DNA of 64,000 nt from Novipirellula herctigrandis (GTDB taxonomy: Bacteria > Planctomycetota > Planctomycetia > Pirellulales > Pirellulaceae), in assembly GCA_007859835.1 (NCBI GenBank), contig SJPJ01000001.1, forward strand, positions 5,500,283 through 5,564,282. Direction: 5' to 3'. Position numbers and translations under genes: made by a program. The notes under the pieces are model-generated. The model was given only the letters and a program-made list of their open reading frames with translations. It had not been told where the DNA came from and did not search any database. Of this stretch, positions 1-8,800 are shown piece by piece (position 1 is the stretch's first letter; every line of letters begins with the position of its first letter).

Positions 1-210
1 TTGGGGTGTCGGAGGGTTCGTGGGGCAAATTGACTCGTTGTGGACGATACCTATAAAAGCTTGTATCGATAGGGTTTCATCGCAGTCAATACCGAAGGAG
101 GCCCAAGCAATTGGGCAACCAGATTCACCTTGTGACCAGCAGCGGGTTTTCGTTAGGGTCCACTTTGGAAACCGAAGCAATCAGTTCAGCCCCGTCGTGA
201 CGAGAGAAAA

Positions 211-849
211 ATGGGCCTTGGAAAGCGAATTGAATCGAGTGTACGTGGGCTGGTATCACGCAGTGCAAGCGACATCCTTCAGTGGCAACGTGGTGGATTC
301 ACTACGCCACCGCCGCAGGCCGTCAAGATCAGTATGCTTGCAAATTACATGGAGTCATACGGGTTAAAAAAGTTTATTGAAACGGGGACTTTTCGAGGTT
401 CCACGCTTTGTCACATGGCGAAACGGGGCTACGACTGTATGAGTATTGAACTCGCAGATGATCTCCACCAAGCTGCAAAAAGAAAGTTCGCAAGCTACTC
501 CAATGTGCAGTTATTGCTTGGCGATAGCGGAAATGTTCTTCCTCGGATTCTCAATACACTCTCCGAGCCAGCCTTGTTTTGGTTAGACGGTCACTATTCG
601 GGAGGCCCGACCGCACGCGCCGACAAGGATACTCCGATTACAACGGAATTGGAGGCGATTCTGAATCACCGAGTGGAGGGGCATGTCATTTTGATCGACG
701 ATGCCCGCCTTTTTAACGGCGAGAACGACTATCCTCCTTTGCATGAGCTGCTGACGGTCATCTCTCGCAATGGACGTTTCCGTTACGAGGTGCATTGTGA
801 CTCGATTCATCTGATTCCAACATCAAAAAGATCGCTCCGTGCTGCTTAG
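211..849 (+). CDS. SAM-dependent methyltransferase-like protein
   Basis: A 212-residue protein with a class I methyltransferase-like core. FIETGTFRGSTL (about residues 54-65) resembles the glycine-containing SAM-binding loop, SIELADD is the acidic end of the second strand, and GDSGNVLP, LFWLDGHYSGG and HVILIDDAR follow in the order seen in a family of putative methyltransferases common in polysaccharide loci. The ATG is preceded by GAGAGAAAA, a weak ribosome site. It heads a rightward run with two more methyltransferases and a glycosyltransferase, so a role in modifying a glycan or small molecule is inferred. The substrate cannot be read from the sequence. The 210 bases upstream show no gene I can support. 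Confidence 0.75.
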   Translation: MGLGKRIESSVRGLVSRSASDILQWQRGGFTTPPPQAVKISMLANYMESYGLKKFIETGTFRGSTLCHMAKRGYDCMSIELADDLHQAAKRKFASYSNVQLLLGDSGNVLPRILNTLSEPALFWLDGHYSGGPTARADKDTPITTELEAILNHRVEGHVILIDDARLFNGENDYPPLHELLTVISRNGRFRYEVHCDSIHLIPTSKRSLRAA

Positions 850-950
850 CATGCTGCGGGCATTTTGAAGCCACTGGGCATCGTCGTTGACAAAAAAAGG
901 ATTTCGTCGAAGTCCTTACCCCTATCCCTAACCCATATTCTTATCGAGGC

Positions 951-1799
951 GTGTGCGTGTTTCATCGAATCTCACAGTGGAAACGGCAACGTAGAGAACA
1001 ACGCCGTCGCCGCAAACTCAATGATCCGGCAACCTATCCGGTTGATATGCGCCGGGATGTGGTCGACACGATGGTCTCCGTCAAAGACTACACGATGACT
1101 TCGGTCGACCGACTGCATGGTCTGTGTGAGGCCGTTCGATATATGACATCGGTGGGGATTCAAGGCGATATCGTTGAGTGCGGCGTTTGGCGAGGTGGCA
1201 GCATGATGGCCGTTGCCAAAATGCTTAACCAATTTGGTGACACGGATCGCCATTTGCATCTCTTCGACACGTTCAGCGGAATGAGCGCGCCGACGAGCGA
1301 AGATATCGCAGTGGACGGGCAAACCGCTGAAACACTTCTGGATACGGAATCGAAAGACGATCCGACTTCGGTTTGGTGCGTTTCTTCGCTGGACGAAGTG
1401 AAATCGCACATGAAGCAAACCGGCTATGACGAAAGCCGAATCCACTATCACAAGGGGATGGTCGAAGATACGATCCCCGCCGGAGCGCCGGACAAGATCG
1501 CTCTGCTTCGCTTAGACACGGATTGGTACGAGTCCACGCGACATGAAATGGAGCATTTGTTTCCACGACTTGCCGACGGCGGTGTGCTCATCGTTGACGA
1601 TTACGGCCATTGGGAAGGAGCTCGACGAGCGGTTGACGAATATTTTGCGGAGCACCAGATCGGTATGATGTTGCATCGACTCGATTACACCGGTCGCATC
1701 GGAATTCATCACGCATCGATCAAGCGGGCCGACTCGCCAAGTCAACCCGCGTCGGGTAGCAGTTCCGCTCAATCAGGAGCCGGCCGTGACGCAGCCTAG
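951..1799 (+). CDS. TylF/MycF-family O-methyltransferase
   Basis: A 282-residue protein matching the macrocin O-methyltransferase (TylF/MycF) family. DIVECGVWRGGSMMAVAKML is the SAM-binding loop, LHLFDTFSGMSAP the next strand, and LRLDTDWYEST plus VLIVDDYGHW carry the acidic residues that bind divalent metal in this family. Start is GTG; the first 40 residues are strongly basic and an internal start is possible. Members methylate sugar hydroxyls in antibiotics and surface glycans; here the neighbouring glycosyltransferase favours a glycan target (inference). Its stop overlaps the next gene by 14 bases, so the two are probably cotranscribed. Confidence 0.85.
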   Translation: MCVFHRISQWKRQRREQRRRRKLNDPATYPVDMRRDVVDTMVSVKDYTMTSVDRLHGLCEAVRYMTSVGIQGDIVECGVWRGGSMMAVAKMLNQFGDTDRHLHLFDTFSGMSAPTSEDIAVDGQTAETLLDTESKDDPTSVWCVSSLDEVKSHMKQTGYDESRIHYHKGMVEDTIPAGAPDKIALLRLDTDWYESTRHEMEHLFPRLADGGVLIVDDYGHWEGARRAVDEYFAEHQIGMMLHRLDYTGRIGIHHASIKRADSPSQPASGSSSAQSGAGRDAA

Positions 1800-2640
1800 C
1801 GATTATTTGAATGTCGGATGTGGCAACCATTACCATCCCGATTGGACCAATATTGATTTAGTTGCTAGTGGTCCGGCAGTGCGTCAATATGATTTGCGGC
1901 GTGGATTGCCTTACGAACCCAAACAATTCGATGCGGTCTACCACTCGCATGTGCTAGAGCATCTTGCGCCAGCCGACGCCGCTAACATGCTTCGCGATTG
2001 TTTTCGTGTGCTGCGTCCCGGTGGCATCGTGCGCGTGGTGGTCCCTAATTTGGAAGCAATTGCGACAGCCTACCTCGATTCATTGAACCAGGCGGACAAC
2101 GGCGACGAGATGGATGTCGCAAATCATCAATGGATGACGTTTGAGCTGCTGGATCAGATGACGCGGCAACGTAGTGGTGGCCAGATGATGCGTGTGATGC
2201 AGGACCCGAACCAAATCAATCGCGATTTCATTCGCTCGCGAATTGGCTTCGAAATGGACACGCCCTCGAAAGCTAAAAAAACGATCCGCCGTCGCCTATC
2301 GCGTCTTGTCCGATCGACCAAGAAACAACTCGCAATCGCAGCGGTGACGATGCTGCAAGGCAAGTCGGGGCGAGATGCCTATCGGGAAGGCTACTTTCGG
2401 CAAGCGGGCGAAATCCATCGGTGGATGTATGACCGTGTCTCGCTCGCTCGCGTGCTACGCGAAGTTGGTTTTGAGGACGCCCAGGTGTTTCCTGCTAGCG
2501 AAAGCGGCATTGACGGTTTTGATTCGTTTGGCCTCGATCGTGTTGGTTCCTCGCCACGAAAACCCGATTCGCTCTACATGGAAGCGACACGTCCGAGGGA
2601 CGAGGTGGCGTCATCCGTCGGATCGAGTCGAGCAGCGTAG
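1786..2640 (+). CDS. class I SAM methyltransferase (Methyltransf_11 type)
   Basis: A 284-residue methyltransferase. The N-terminus has the short sugar-locus type core: YLNVGCGNHYHPDW (SAM loop), FDAVYHSHVLEHL and FRVLRPGGIVRVVVPNLE, typical of Methyltransf_11 proteins encoded with glycosyltransferases. A lysine/arginine-rich insert lies around residues 155-185, and the C-terminus (EVGFEDAQVFPASESGIDGF) resembles the tail of such enzymes. GTG start inside the end of the TylF-like gene suggests coupled translation. Substrate unknown; participation in surface glycan decoration is inferred from context. Confidence 0.85.
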   Translation: MTQPSDYLNVGCGNHYHPDWTNIDLVASGPAVRQYDLRRGLPYEPKQFDAVYHSHVLEHLAPADAANMLRDCFRVLRPGGIVRVVVPNLEAIATAYLDSLNQADNGDEMDVANHQWMTFELLDQMTRQRSGGQMMRVMQDPNQINRDFIRSRIGFEMDTPSKAKKTIRRRLSRLVRSTKKQLAIAAVTMLQGKSGRDAYREGYFRQAGEIHRWMYDRVSLARVLREVGFEDAQVFPASESGIDGFDSFGLDRVGSSPRKPDSLYMEATRPRDEVASSVGSSRAA

Positions 2641-2666
2641 GTGCGATTGGTGACAAAGGATTCGCA

Positions 2667-3971
2667 ATGATTGTTGACCAAATTTGCTATGACGTCACCG
2701 GTGGCGCAGCCGGTGCGGCACAGAGGATTCATGGGGGTCTTGTTGGCGCGGGTGTTGATAGTCGTTATTGGCATTCAGCAAAGATCGATGGATCGACGAT
2801 GCCGGCGACCCAACCGATTCGTTGGGCCCGTGACAATAATCAAAATCCAGTGCATCAGGTGTGGGATCAAATCCAACGCACCGCATCGCTTACGTGGGCG
2901 AAACGTCGCCACCGTCCCGGGCCAAGCGAAAAACGCGAGTATTTCAGTCTTGGGCGACTTCGCCACGCGACCCCGTTTCCGACATCCCAATTGACTGGCG
3001 ATGTCCTTGCGATTCACTGGGTGGGAAAGCTGTTTGACTATCCGACGTTTTTCAAGTCGCTACCTGCCGATCGCCCGATCGTTTGGGTTTTGCATGACAT
3101 GAATCCCTTCACTGGCGGTTGCCATTTTTCGGGTGGTTGTGAGCGTTTTCAAAATGGTTGTGGTCATTGTCCTCAGCTTGATCATCCTCGATTCTCGGAT
3201 CCGTCTGCTCGCACCTTGAAAATGAAAACCGCGTTGTATCGTGATCTCAATTTGCACGTCGTGGCACCAAGTCGTTGGCTGGGCGAGCAAGCGAAACAGT
3301 CGATGCCATTTAAGCATGCGAATAGTCATCATGTGATTCCCTATGGAATCGATGTCCAGGCCTACGCACCTATCGACAAAGCCAAAGCCAAAGCCGCTCT
3401 TCAGATCGACCCGAATCGAACCGTCATCGCGTTTGCTGCTGACAGCGCGACGAACCGCCGCAAAGGTTTTCATCACTTGATGGAAGCATGGCCTGCGTTT
3501 GACTCGCATCGCGTCGAAGGGATCATGTTCGGCGGTGGTGATGCACCGGCATTGCCAGCGGATTCTGCTTCGATTCGGCATTTCGGTTATGTCCACGATT
3601 TGACACGCAAACAATTGCTTTACTCTGCGGCGGACGTGTTCGTCATGCCATCGCTTGAAGACAATTTGCCGCAAACGGGACTCGAAGCCAGCGCGAGCGA
3701 GACTCCGGTCGTCGCGTTCGACGCCGGTGGGATACCCGATTACGTTCGTCCTAACGTAACGGGTCTATTGGCACCGACAGGCAACAGTGATGCTTTGGCA
3801 ACCCAAATTCAATGGATGATTGATCATCCTGTGGAGCGTCGAACGATGGGTATCCAGGCCCGTGAAATGATGGTCGAGGAATTCGCGGGGCCGGTTGAAA
3901 CGGCTCGCTATCAGACGTTGTTCCGGGAAATCGTTTCGGAACCGATTGCTCGGGAAAAACGGGTAGCGTAG
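2667..3971 (+). CDS. glycosyltransferase family 4 (WcaC-like)
   Basis: A 434-residue GT-B glycosyltransferase. The N-terminal acceptor domain starts with GGAAGAAQRIHGGL. A cysteine-rich stretch, GGCHFSGGCERFQNGCGHCP (about residues 150-170), is seen in WcaC-like GT4 enzymes. The donor-binding half has FGYVHD, MPSLEDNLPQTGLEASA and VVAFDAGGIPDYV; the usual EX7E motif reads DX7E (D332, E340). It should move a nucleotide-sugar unit onto a lipid-linked or growing glycan at the cytoplasmic membrane. It lies 26 bases after the methyltransferase and closes the run. Confidence 0.88.
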   Translation: MIVDQICYDVTGGAAGAAQRIHGGLVGAGVDSRYWHSAKIDGSTMPATQPIRWARDNNQNPVHQVWDQIQRTASLTWAKRRHRPGPSEKREYFSLGRLRHATPFPTSQLTGDVLAIHWVGKLFDYPTFFKSLPADRPIVWVLHDMNPFTGGCHFSGGCERFQNGCGHCPQLDHPRFSDPSARTLKMKTALYRDLNLHVVAPSRWLGEQAKQSMPFKHANSHHVIPYGIDVQAYAPIDKAKAKAALQIDPNRTVIAFAADSATNRRKGFHHLMEAWPAFDSHRVEGIMFGGGDAPALPADSASIRHFGYVHDLTRKQLLYSAADVFVMPSLEDNLPQTGLEASASETPVVAFDAGGIPDYVRPNVTGLLAPTGNSDALATQIQWMIDHPVERRTMGIQAREMMVEEFAGPVETARYQTLFREIVSEPIAREKRVA

Positions 3972-4005
3972 GTCTGGCCCGCACGGGCAGATGGCCTAGC
4001 ATGCT

Positions 4006-4068
4006 GATAGATTCAGGGCCGATAGATTCAGGGCCGATAGATTCAGGGCCGATAGATTTTGGGCCGAT
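4006..4068. repeat. 15-bp tandem repeat, four copies
   Basis: Four head-to-tail copies of gatagattcagggcc, three identical and the last reading gatagattttgggcc, followed by a final gat. They fill the gap between the convergent glycosyltransferase and FliL-like genes. No spacer sequence is present, so this is not CRISPR. Confidence 0.95.
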
Positions 4069-4080
4069 GCACGAAGAAAG

Positions 4081-4551
4081 CTACTTCTGTGCGAAGCTGT
4101 TTTGGCTTTCCAGTCCAACGCTGACAACCGAGACTGGCAGTTCGAGCCAATCGGTGATCAAGACTCGCTGGATGACCGGCTCTTCGAGGTGTTTGCGGAC
4201 AATGTCCATTAGCCGGTCACGAATTTCGTTCTGCTCAGGGTCTCTGAGCCAATTCACATCGACTTGGCGAAGCAGTAACTCACACTCTTCGTGGATTTCC
4301 ATTTGACGCTGCGAAACGCGTTCTTGGCAAACTTGACGTTTTGCGGGATCGACCACAGCGAATAGGTGGAATTGATACACCATCGATTTGTCTTCAATCG
4401 GTTGGAACCGATACCGGCCCATGTCGATCGTGTTCGATTCAACGTTCTGTAGCCGTGCGACGCGGCTGCGCACGTACCCAATGACGGCCGCATGAACGAC
4501 CACCATCATCAGGATTAACGCTGCTGCCCAGTATCGACGAACGAAACTCAC
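4081..4551 (-). CDS. membrane-anchored protein, remotely FliL-like
   Basis: A 156-residue protein with one N-terminal membrane segment (about residues 7-28, WAAALILMMVVVHAAVIGYV) and an outward soluble domain. The end (RDRLMDIVRKHLEEPVIQRVLITDWLELPV) follows the helix-strand pattern closing FliL domains, and VYQFHLFAVVDP resembles their early strand. FliL is a flagellar basal-body stator accessory protein; no flagellar gene is nearby, so this is only a fold-level suggestion. The gene diverges from the lipid kinase across a 234-base gap in which I see no convincing promoter. Confidence 0.6.
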   Translation of the reverse strand: MSFVRRYWAAALILMMVVVHAAVIGYVRSRVARLQNVESNTIDMGRYRFQPIEDKSMVYQFHLFAVVDPAKRQVCQERVSQRQMEIHEECELLLRQVDVNWLRDPEQNEIRDRLMDIVRKHLEEPVIQRVLITDWLELPVSVVSVGLESQNSFAQK

Positions 4552-4785
4552 GGCCTATTCTCTTGCTTTACGAGGTGAAATCAAAAACAATGGCGTTATT
4601 CGCCGGATGTTCGACCGAATCGGCGCAGCAAGGCTGCCCCGGTGGGCTCATAACGCTTGTAACGATCTTGTTGAGCAATCGAAGGTCAGTCGACGCGGCG
4701 AATGCTCCAATATCGATGGAATCATTGAAACGATAGCTTACAGATGTCGTCCAAACGTAAGTTTCGGGAAAGAAAATGAATCAAC

Positions 4786-5712
4786 GTGGTGACCATTAAC
4801 GACCCGAAGCAAACGACCGTGATCCTGTGTGCCAGCCCCAAAGCAGGGAGCGGGAAGGGCCGAGAACAGTTGCCACGATTGACCGAGCGACTTTCGGAGG
4901 CCGGATTCGCGGTTATATCGACCGATTCGATCGAAACGATTCGCCGCCAGCTTGCGCTTTCCGAATTGGACCGAGACCGACAATCAATCCTCGTTGCGGC
5001 CGGCGGGGATGGCACGATCAGTTTGGTGGCCGATTTGGCACCACCACAAATACCAATCGTTCCAATGCCGCTTGGGACCGAGAATTTGCTGGCCCGACAC
5101 TATGGATGCACAGCGGATGCAGAGCGAGTCTTCGAAACGATTGTTCATGGCGTTAACCACTCGATCGACGCTGGCCTAGCGAACGGGCGATTGTTTTTAG
5201 TGATGGCTTCGTGTGGCTTCGATGCCGAAGTGGTCCGCGATGTGCATCTCCGACGCCGTGGTCACATTCGACGGTTAAGCTACATGCGTCCAATCTATCG
5301 GGCGTTGCGAAAGTATCCATTTCCCAAATTGGATATCGTGATCAATGAAGATTCGGGCACGTTCGAAAACCAACAAGCACACTGGGCGATGACGTTTAAT
5401 TTGCCGTGTTACGGCGCAGGATTGAACATCGAGCCGAGAGCGATCGAGGACGATGGCCGGTTGGATCTAATCACATTCGCTCAAGGGACCGTCGCCACAG
5501 GGTTGAAGTACATTGCCGGTGTGATATTCGGCAGTCACTTAAAAGACGCCGACGTTCGCCGCACCCGCGTGAGAAAACTAACGATCACTTCGCAAGGGAG
5601 AGTGCCTTATCAGCTGGACGGTGACTACGTTGGCCGATTGCCGCTCGAAATCGAGATTTTGCCCAAGCGAGTGATGTTGCGTTTGCTTCGACACGGTGAT
5701 CTTCAACCCTAG
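4786..5712 (+). CDS. diacylglycerol kinase-family lipid kinase (YegS/DagK type)
   Basis: A 308-residue protein with the DAGKc fold. ILCASPKAGSGKG is the N-terminal nucleotide-binding loop, GGDGT (about residues 73-77) the signature, and PLGTENLLARHYGC the conserved stretch in which the family usually reads PLGTxNDLAR. The C-terminal half (ACYGAGL-like PCYGAGLNIEP, DDGRLDLI, QLDGDY) follows YegS/DgkB. These cytoplasmic enzymes phosphorylate diacylglycerol or related lipids using ATP. Start is one of two adjacent GTG codons. Lipid specificity cannot be read from sequence. Confidence 0.88.
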   Translation: MVTINDPKQTTVILCASPKAGSGKGREQLPRLTERLSEAGFAVISTDSIETIRRQLALSELDRDRQSILVAAGGDGTISLVADLAPPQIPIVPMPLGTENLLARHYGCTADAERVFETIVHGVNHSIDAGLANGRLFLVMASCGFDAEVVRDVHLRRRGHIRRLSYMRPIYRALRKYPFPKLDIVINEDSGTFENQQAHWAMTFNLPCYGAGLNIEPRAIEDDGRLDLITFAQGTVATGLKYIAGVIFGSHLKDADVRRTRVRKLTITSQGRVPYQLDGDYVGRLPLEIEILPKRVMLRLLRHGDLQP

Positions 5713-5751
5713 AGCATCATTGTCATTGATGTGTTCTATCTCATGCTAACG

Positions 5752-5781
5752 AAAAAGGGGGAAGTCTTTGCGACTTCCCCC
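5752..5781 (-). terminator. Rho-independent terminator for the SMC-like gene
   Basis: A perfect 10-bp stem, GGGGGAAGTC/GACTTCCCCC, with a five-base loop. Read leftward it is followed by five T residues, and it lies about 35 bases beyond the stop of the 1452-residue ATPase gene. Confidence 0.85.
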
Positions 5782-5815
5782 AAAAGAACAGTACCGAACG
5801 GCAAGCCGTGACGGA

Positions 5816-8800
5816 CTAAGCTGCCATCAGTTCGCGGTGTTGCTGAGCGTATTGGATCCATTCGGTGATCTCTTCCAAATCAGGCAACTTGCCGCCTCGG
5901 ATGATTCGCTTGCCTTCCTTGGATCGGCTGATTGGATCGATGAGGCGGAACAAGTGCTCCGAATTTTGGACAGCGACTTGTTCAGCCGTTGTCACATCGG
6001 CTGCGACCAACAATTGTGCGTCATGACCTCTCAGCATGGGAATCCGGCAAACCAACGTCGATTGTTGTTGCCACGACTTAATCGTGTCAGCATCAATACG
6101 ACGATGGTTCAATTTGGTTGCGATGGTTTCAGGATCGGCTTTGATCAAATCGTCCACGGTGTAGATGCCAAACTTGTGAAGTCGCTCGGCCATGCGTGGT
6201 CCAATCGAAGGAGCATCCACCACGGGGCTGTTTCGTTCGAGATAGAAACGGAGCTCGCGGCTCGAATCACTCCGCTCGCGTTCACTCCGCTCGCGGTTCT
6301 CTCGGACTCGCGGTTCACGTTCTTGTCGAACCGTGGTGCGATGTGTCCTTTCACGATCTTCTTGTTGTCGATTTTCTCGTACACGAGGTTCTCGTTCGTA
6401 TCGATCACGATCCATGCGAACAACGTTGCTTCGCGTTCGGTTGGATGAGCGAGAGGCCCGCCGACGACGAGCGCGACCACTACCACTGCCAGACCCGTTG
6501 CCACTGCCGGACCCGTTAGCACTGCCGGACCCGTTAGCACTGCCGGACCCGTTACCACTGCCGGACCCGCTAGCACTGCCCGAACCGCTGCCGCTACCAC
6601 GACCCGATCCTACGCCGTCATTTTGGCCATTATTTGGGTACCCAGAGCCGGACGTTCGCGATCTGCGCGACGATCTGCGTTGCGAGGCAGCTTTTCGGTG
6701 GCTGCGTGTTGTGCGGCTACCGTTTCGGTCGTAAACGCCTTGGGCATCGACGCTGCGAATTCCGTAGCGGACGGTTTCTCCGTCGGTATCGTACTCGTAA
6801 CGATCACGGTCGAACGAGTTGTCGAGTTGTCTCTCGCGACGAACCTTTCGGCGTAGCGTTCGGCCATCGACGTAGCGAGACGAGTTTTCGGCTCCCCAGC
6901 TATTGGCAGCTGCGATCCAGCTTGTGATGCGAGACAATTCTCGACTGCTGCCACTTAGCAGAACCTTTTGACCTTGTTCGGTTGCAAGGAAATCTTCGAC
7001 TTGTTGCAACAGGTCCGATGGATGTGTCGACGCCAATTGGGCGGGATCGGTCACGCCGCATCCGACCAGCACACGAGCATCGAAACCACGAAGTTTTGGC
7101 ACACGACAAACCAAACGGCATTCGCTTTGCCAACGGCGGATCGTGGACGCGTCAACATTGGCAAGTCCCAAGGCATCCGCAAGCCGGTTCGGGTCCTGCT
7201 GCATCAAGTGAGTCACGTGCGTAACGCTTAAGCCGCGTAGCCGCGCGGCGGCTACCGAATCGATCGAGGGCGCCTGATCAATAGGACTGTCGACCGTTAA
7301 AAAAAAAGCAGGCTCGACAGGCTCCGGGCGATGCACTCGAGCAATTGGGCCACCAACCACCGCAGCATCACGATGCAGCGGTTCGGGCGATGTCGTATAG
7401 GAATCAGCGTAGTAGTAACCGTCGCGATAAATCGGCTCGGTCGGACGAGTCGCTCGTACGGGGGCCGAAGTAGGTTGAACGTGTCCGTTGTACACCGGAC
7501 GACGGTAGTCGTTGTATTGGGCGTCGACGGCGGTGTGTTCGTTGACAACGCCACAGGAATCGTACATCCCGTACGCTTCACGCCAAGCGACGTCGAAATC
7601 GCGATTCACATCGGTGTCGACACGGTTGCTGGAGTGGTCATTTACGGGGCGGTAGCGTGACATGTTATGGGCCGGATGTTCGTTCACAATATCATCACCA
7701 TACAAATGCGGGTGTGGACCAACGTAGGACTCGGTAGCGTATTGAGGACGCCAAAGAGGGCGATGCGGCTGAACGATGCGGTCAGCGTGTAAGTTAAAGA
7801 CTCGTCCACCGACACGAGCGGTTTGGTCTGCTAATACTTGATCGCTGGTCAAAAGTAGGATTTGGCGACCGTCTTGAGCGTAGTCTCGAAGAGCCGAAGC
7901 AATGGGATGGTTGAATCGTCCATCGTGGCTGTAGTGATAGAACGACGAATCGAGAGCGGGTTCACTATCCGCCCCATGGCGTCGGTCAGCCACTCGGCCA
8001 ATCAATTCGCGAGGCGTTTCCAAGACGAGCGGGATCGATTTGCCGAGTCGACCAAGCAATTCGCCAGCCGCCATTCGGACAGCGATGACGGCCAATGCGC
8101 GGTCGGCTGCGGGGCATTGATTTTCATCGCGGCCATCGATTTTGATCCCCGTGGCTGCATGAACTGATTTGGATTGTCCGCCACGGAATTGGGCGTAGGG
8201 CCAATCGACACGTCGAAGTCGGCTGCCCGAAAGACGGACCAACCAGCGGCTGGCGGCTTCCGACAAAGGCGAACCGTGGTAGCGAGTTGTACGCGTGCTT
8301 CGCAGTGAATCACGTAGCTTTGTCGCTTGAGTGCGAAGCCATTGGATTCGCGAAAGCTTTGCTAATTGTTGGTCAACCGTTCGCAGTTCATTCGTCAATG
8401 CTTCGCGAGTGGAAGCTTCGCGATGGTCGACATCTTGATAACGTTCGACGACTGGTAAATGCCGCAGACTACGGCGAACTTGCATCGCTTCGGCCAAACA
8501 GGCTTCTAGGTCAGCGGTCGTCCGATCCAATTCGGTTACGCGCTCAGCACGTTCGGCGCTATAACGCCGATGCAACCATTCATGGTGGCTTGCCCAATCC
8601 GAAGTGTCTTGCCTTTCCGTCGGAGTGTAGTTGCCGAGCAATGATTCGCGATGGCGAGTCAATTGTTCCATGGCGGCGACCAACCATTGTTCGCTGCGGT
8701 TCAGTTGACGCAACTCTTCTGCTTTTTCGGTCGATACCGACGAACGCGAGACGGTTGAGCGGGATGCGACATACTGGGACGCGTGACGAAGATCGTCGCG

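Noticed and set aside
20-367. Rightward 115-residue open frame at the window start
   Set aside because: No domain is recognised, and it runs out of frame over the start of the better-supported methyltransferase gene.
6196-6734. Rightward frames opposite the SMC-like gene, Pro/Leu/Asp-rich
   Set aside because: They are the reverse complement of the Gly-Ser repeat; composition is set by the coding strand of the large gene.
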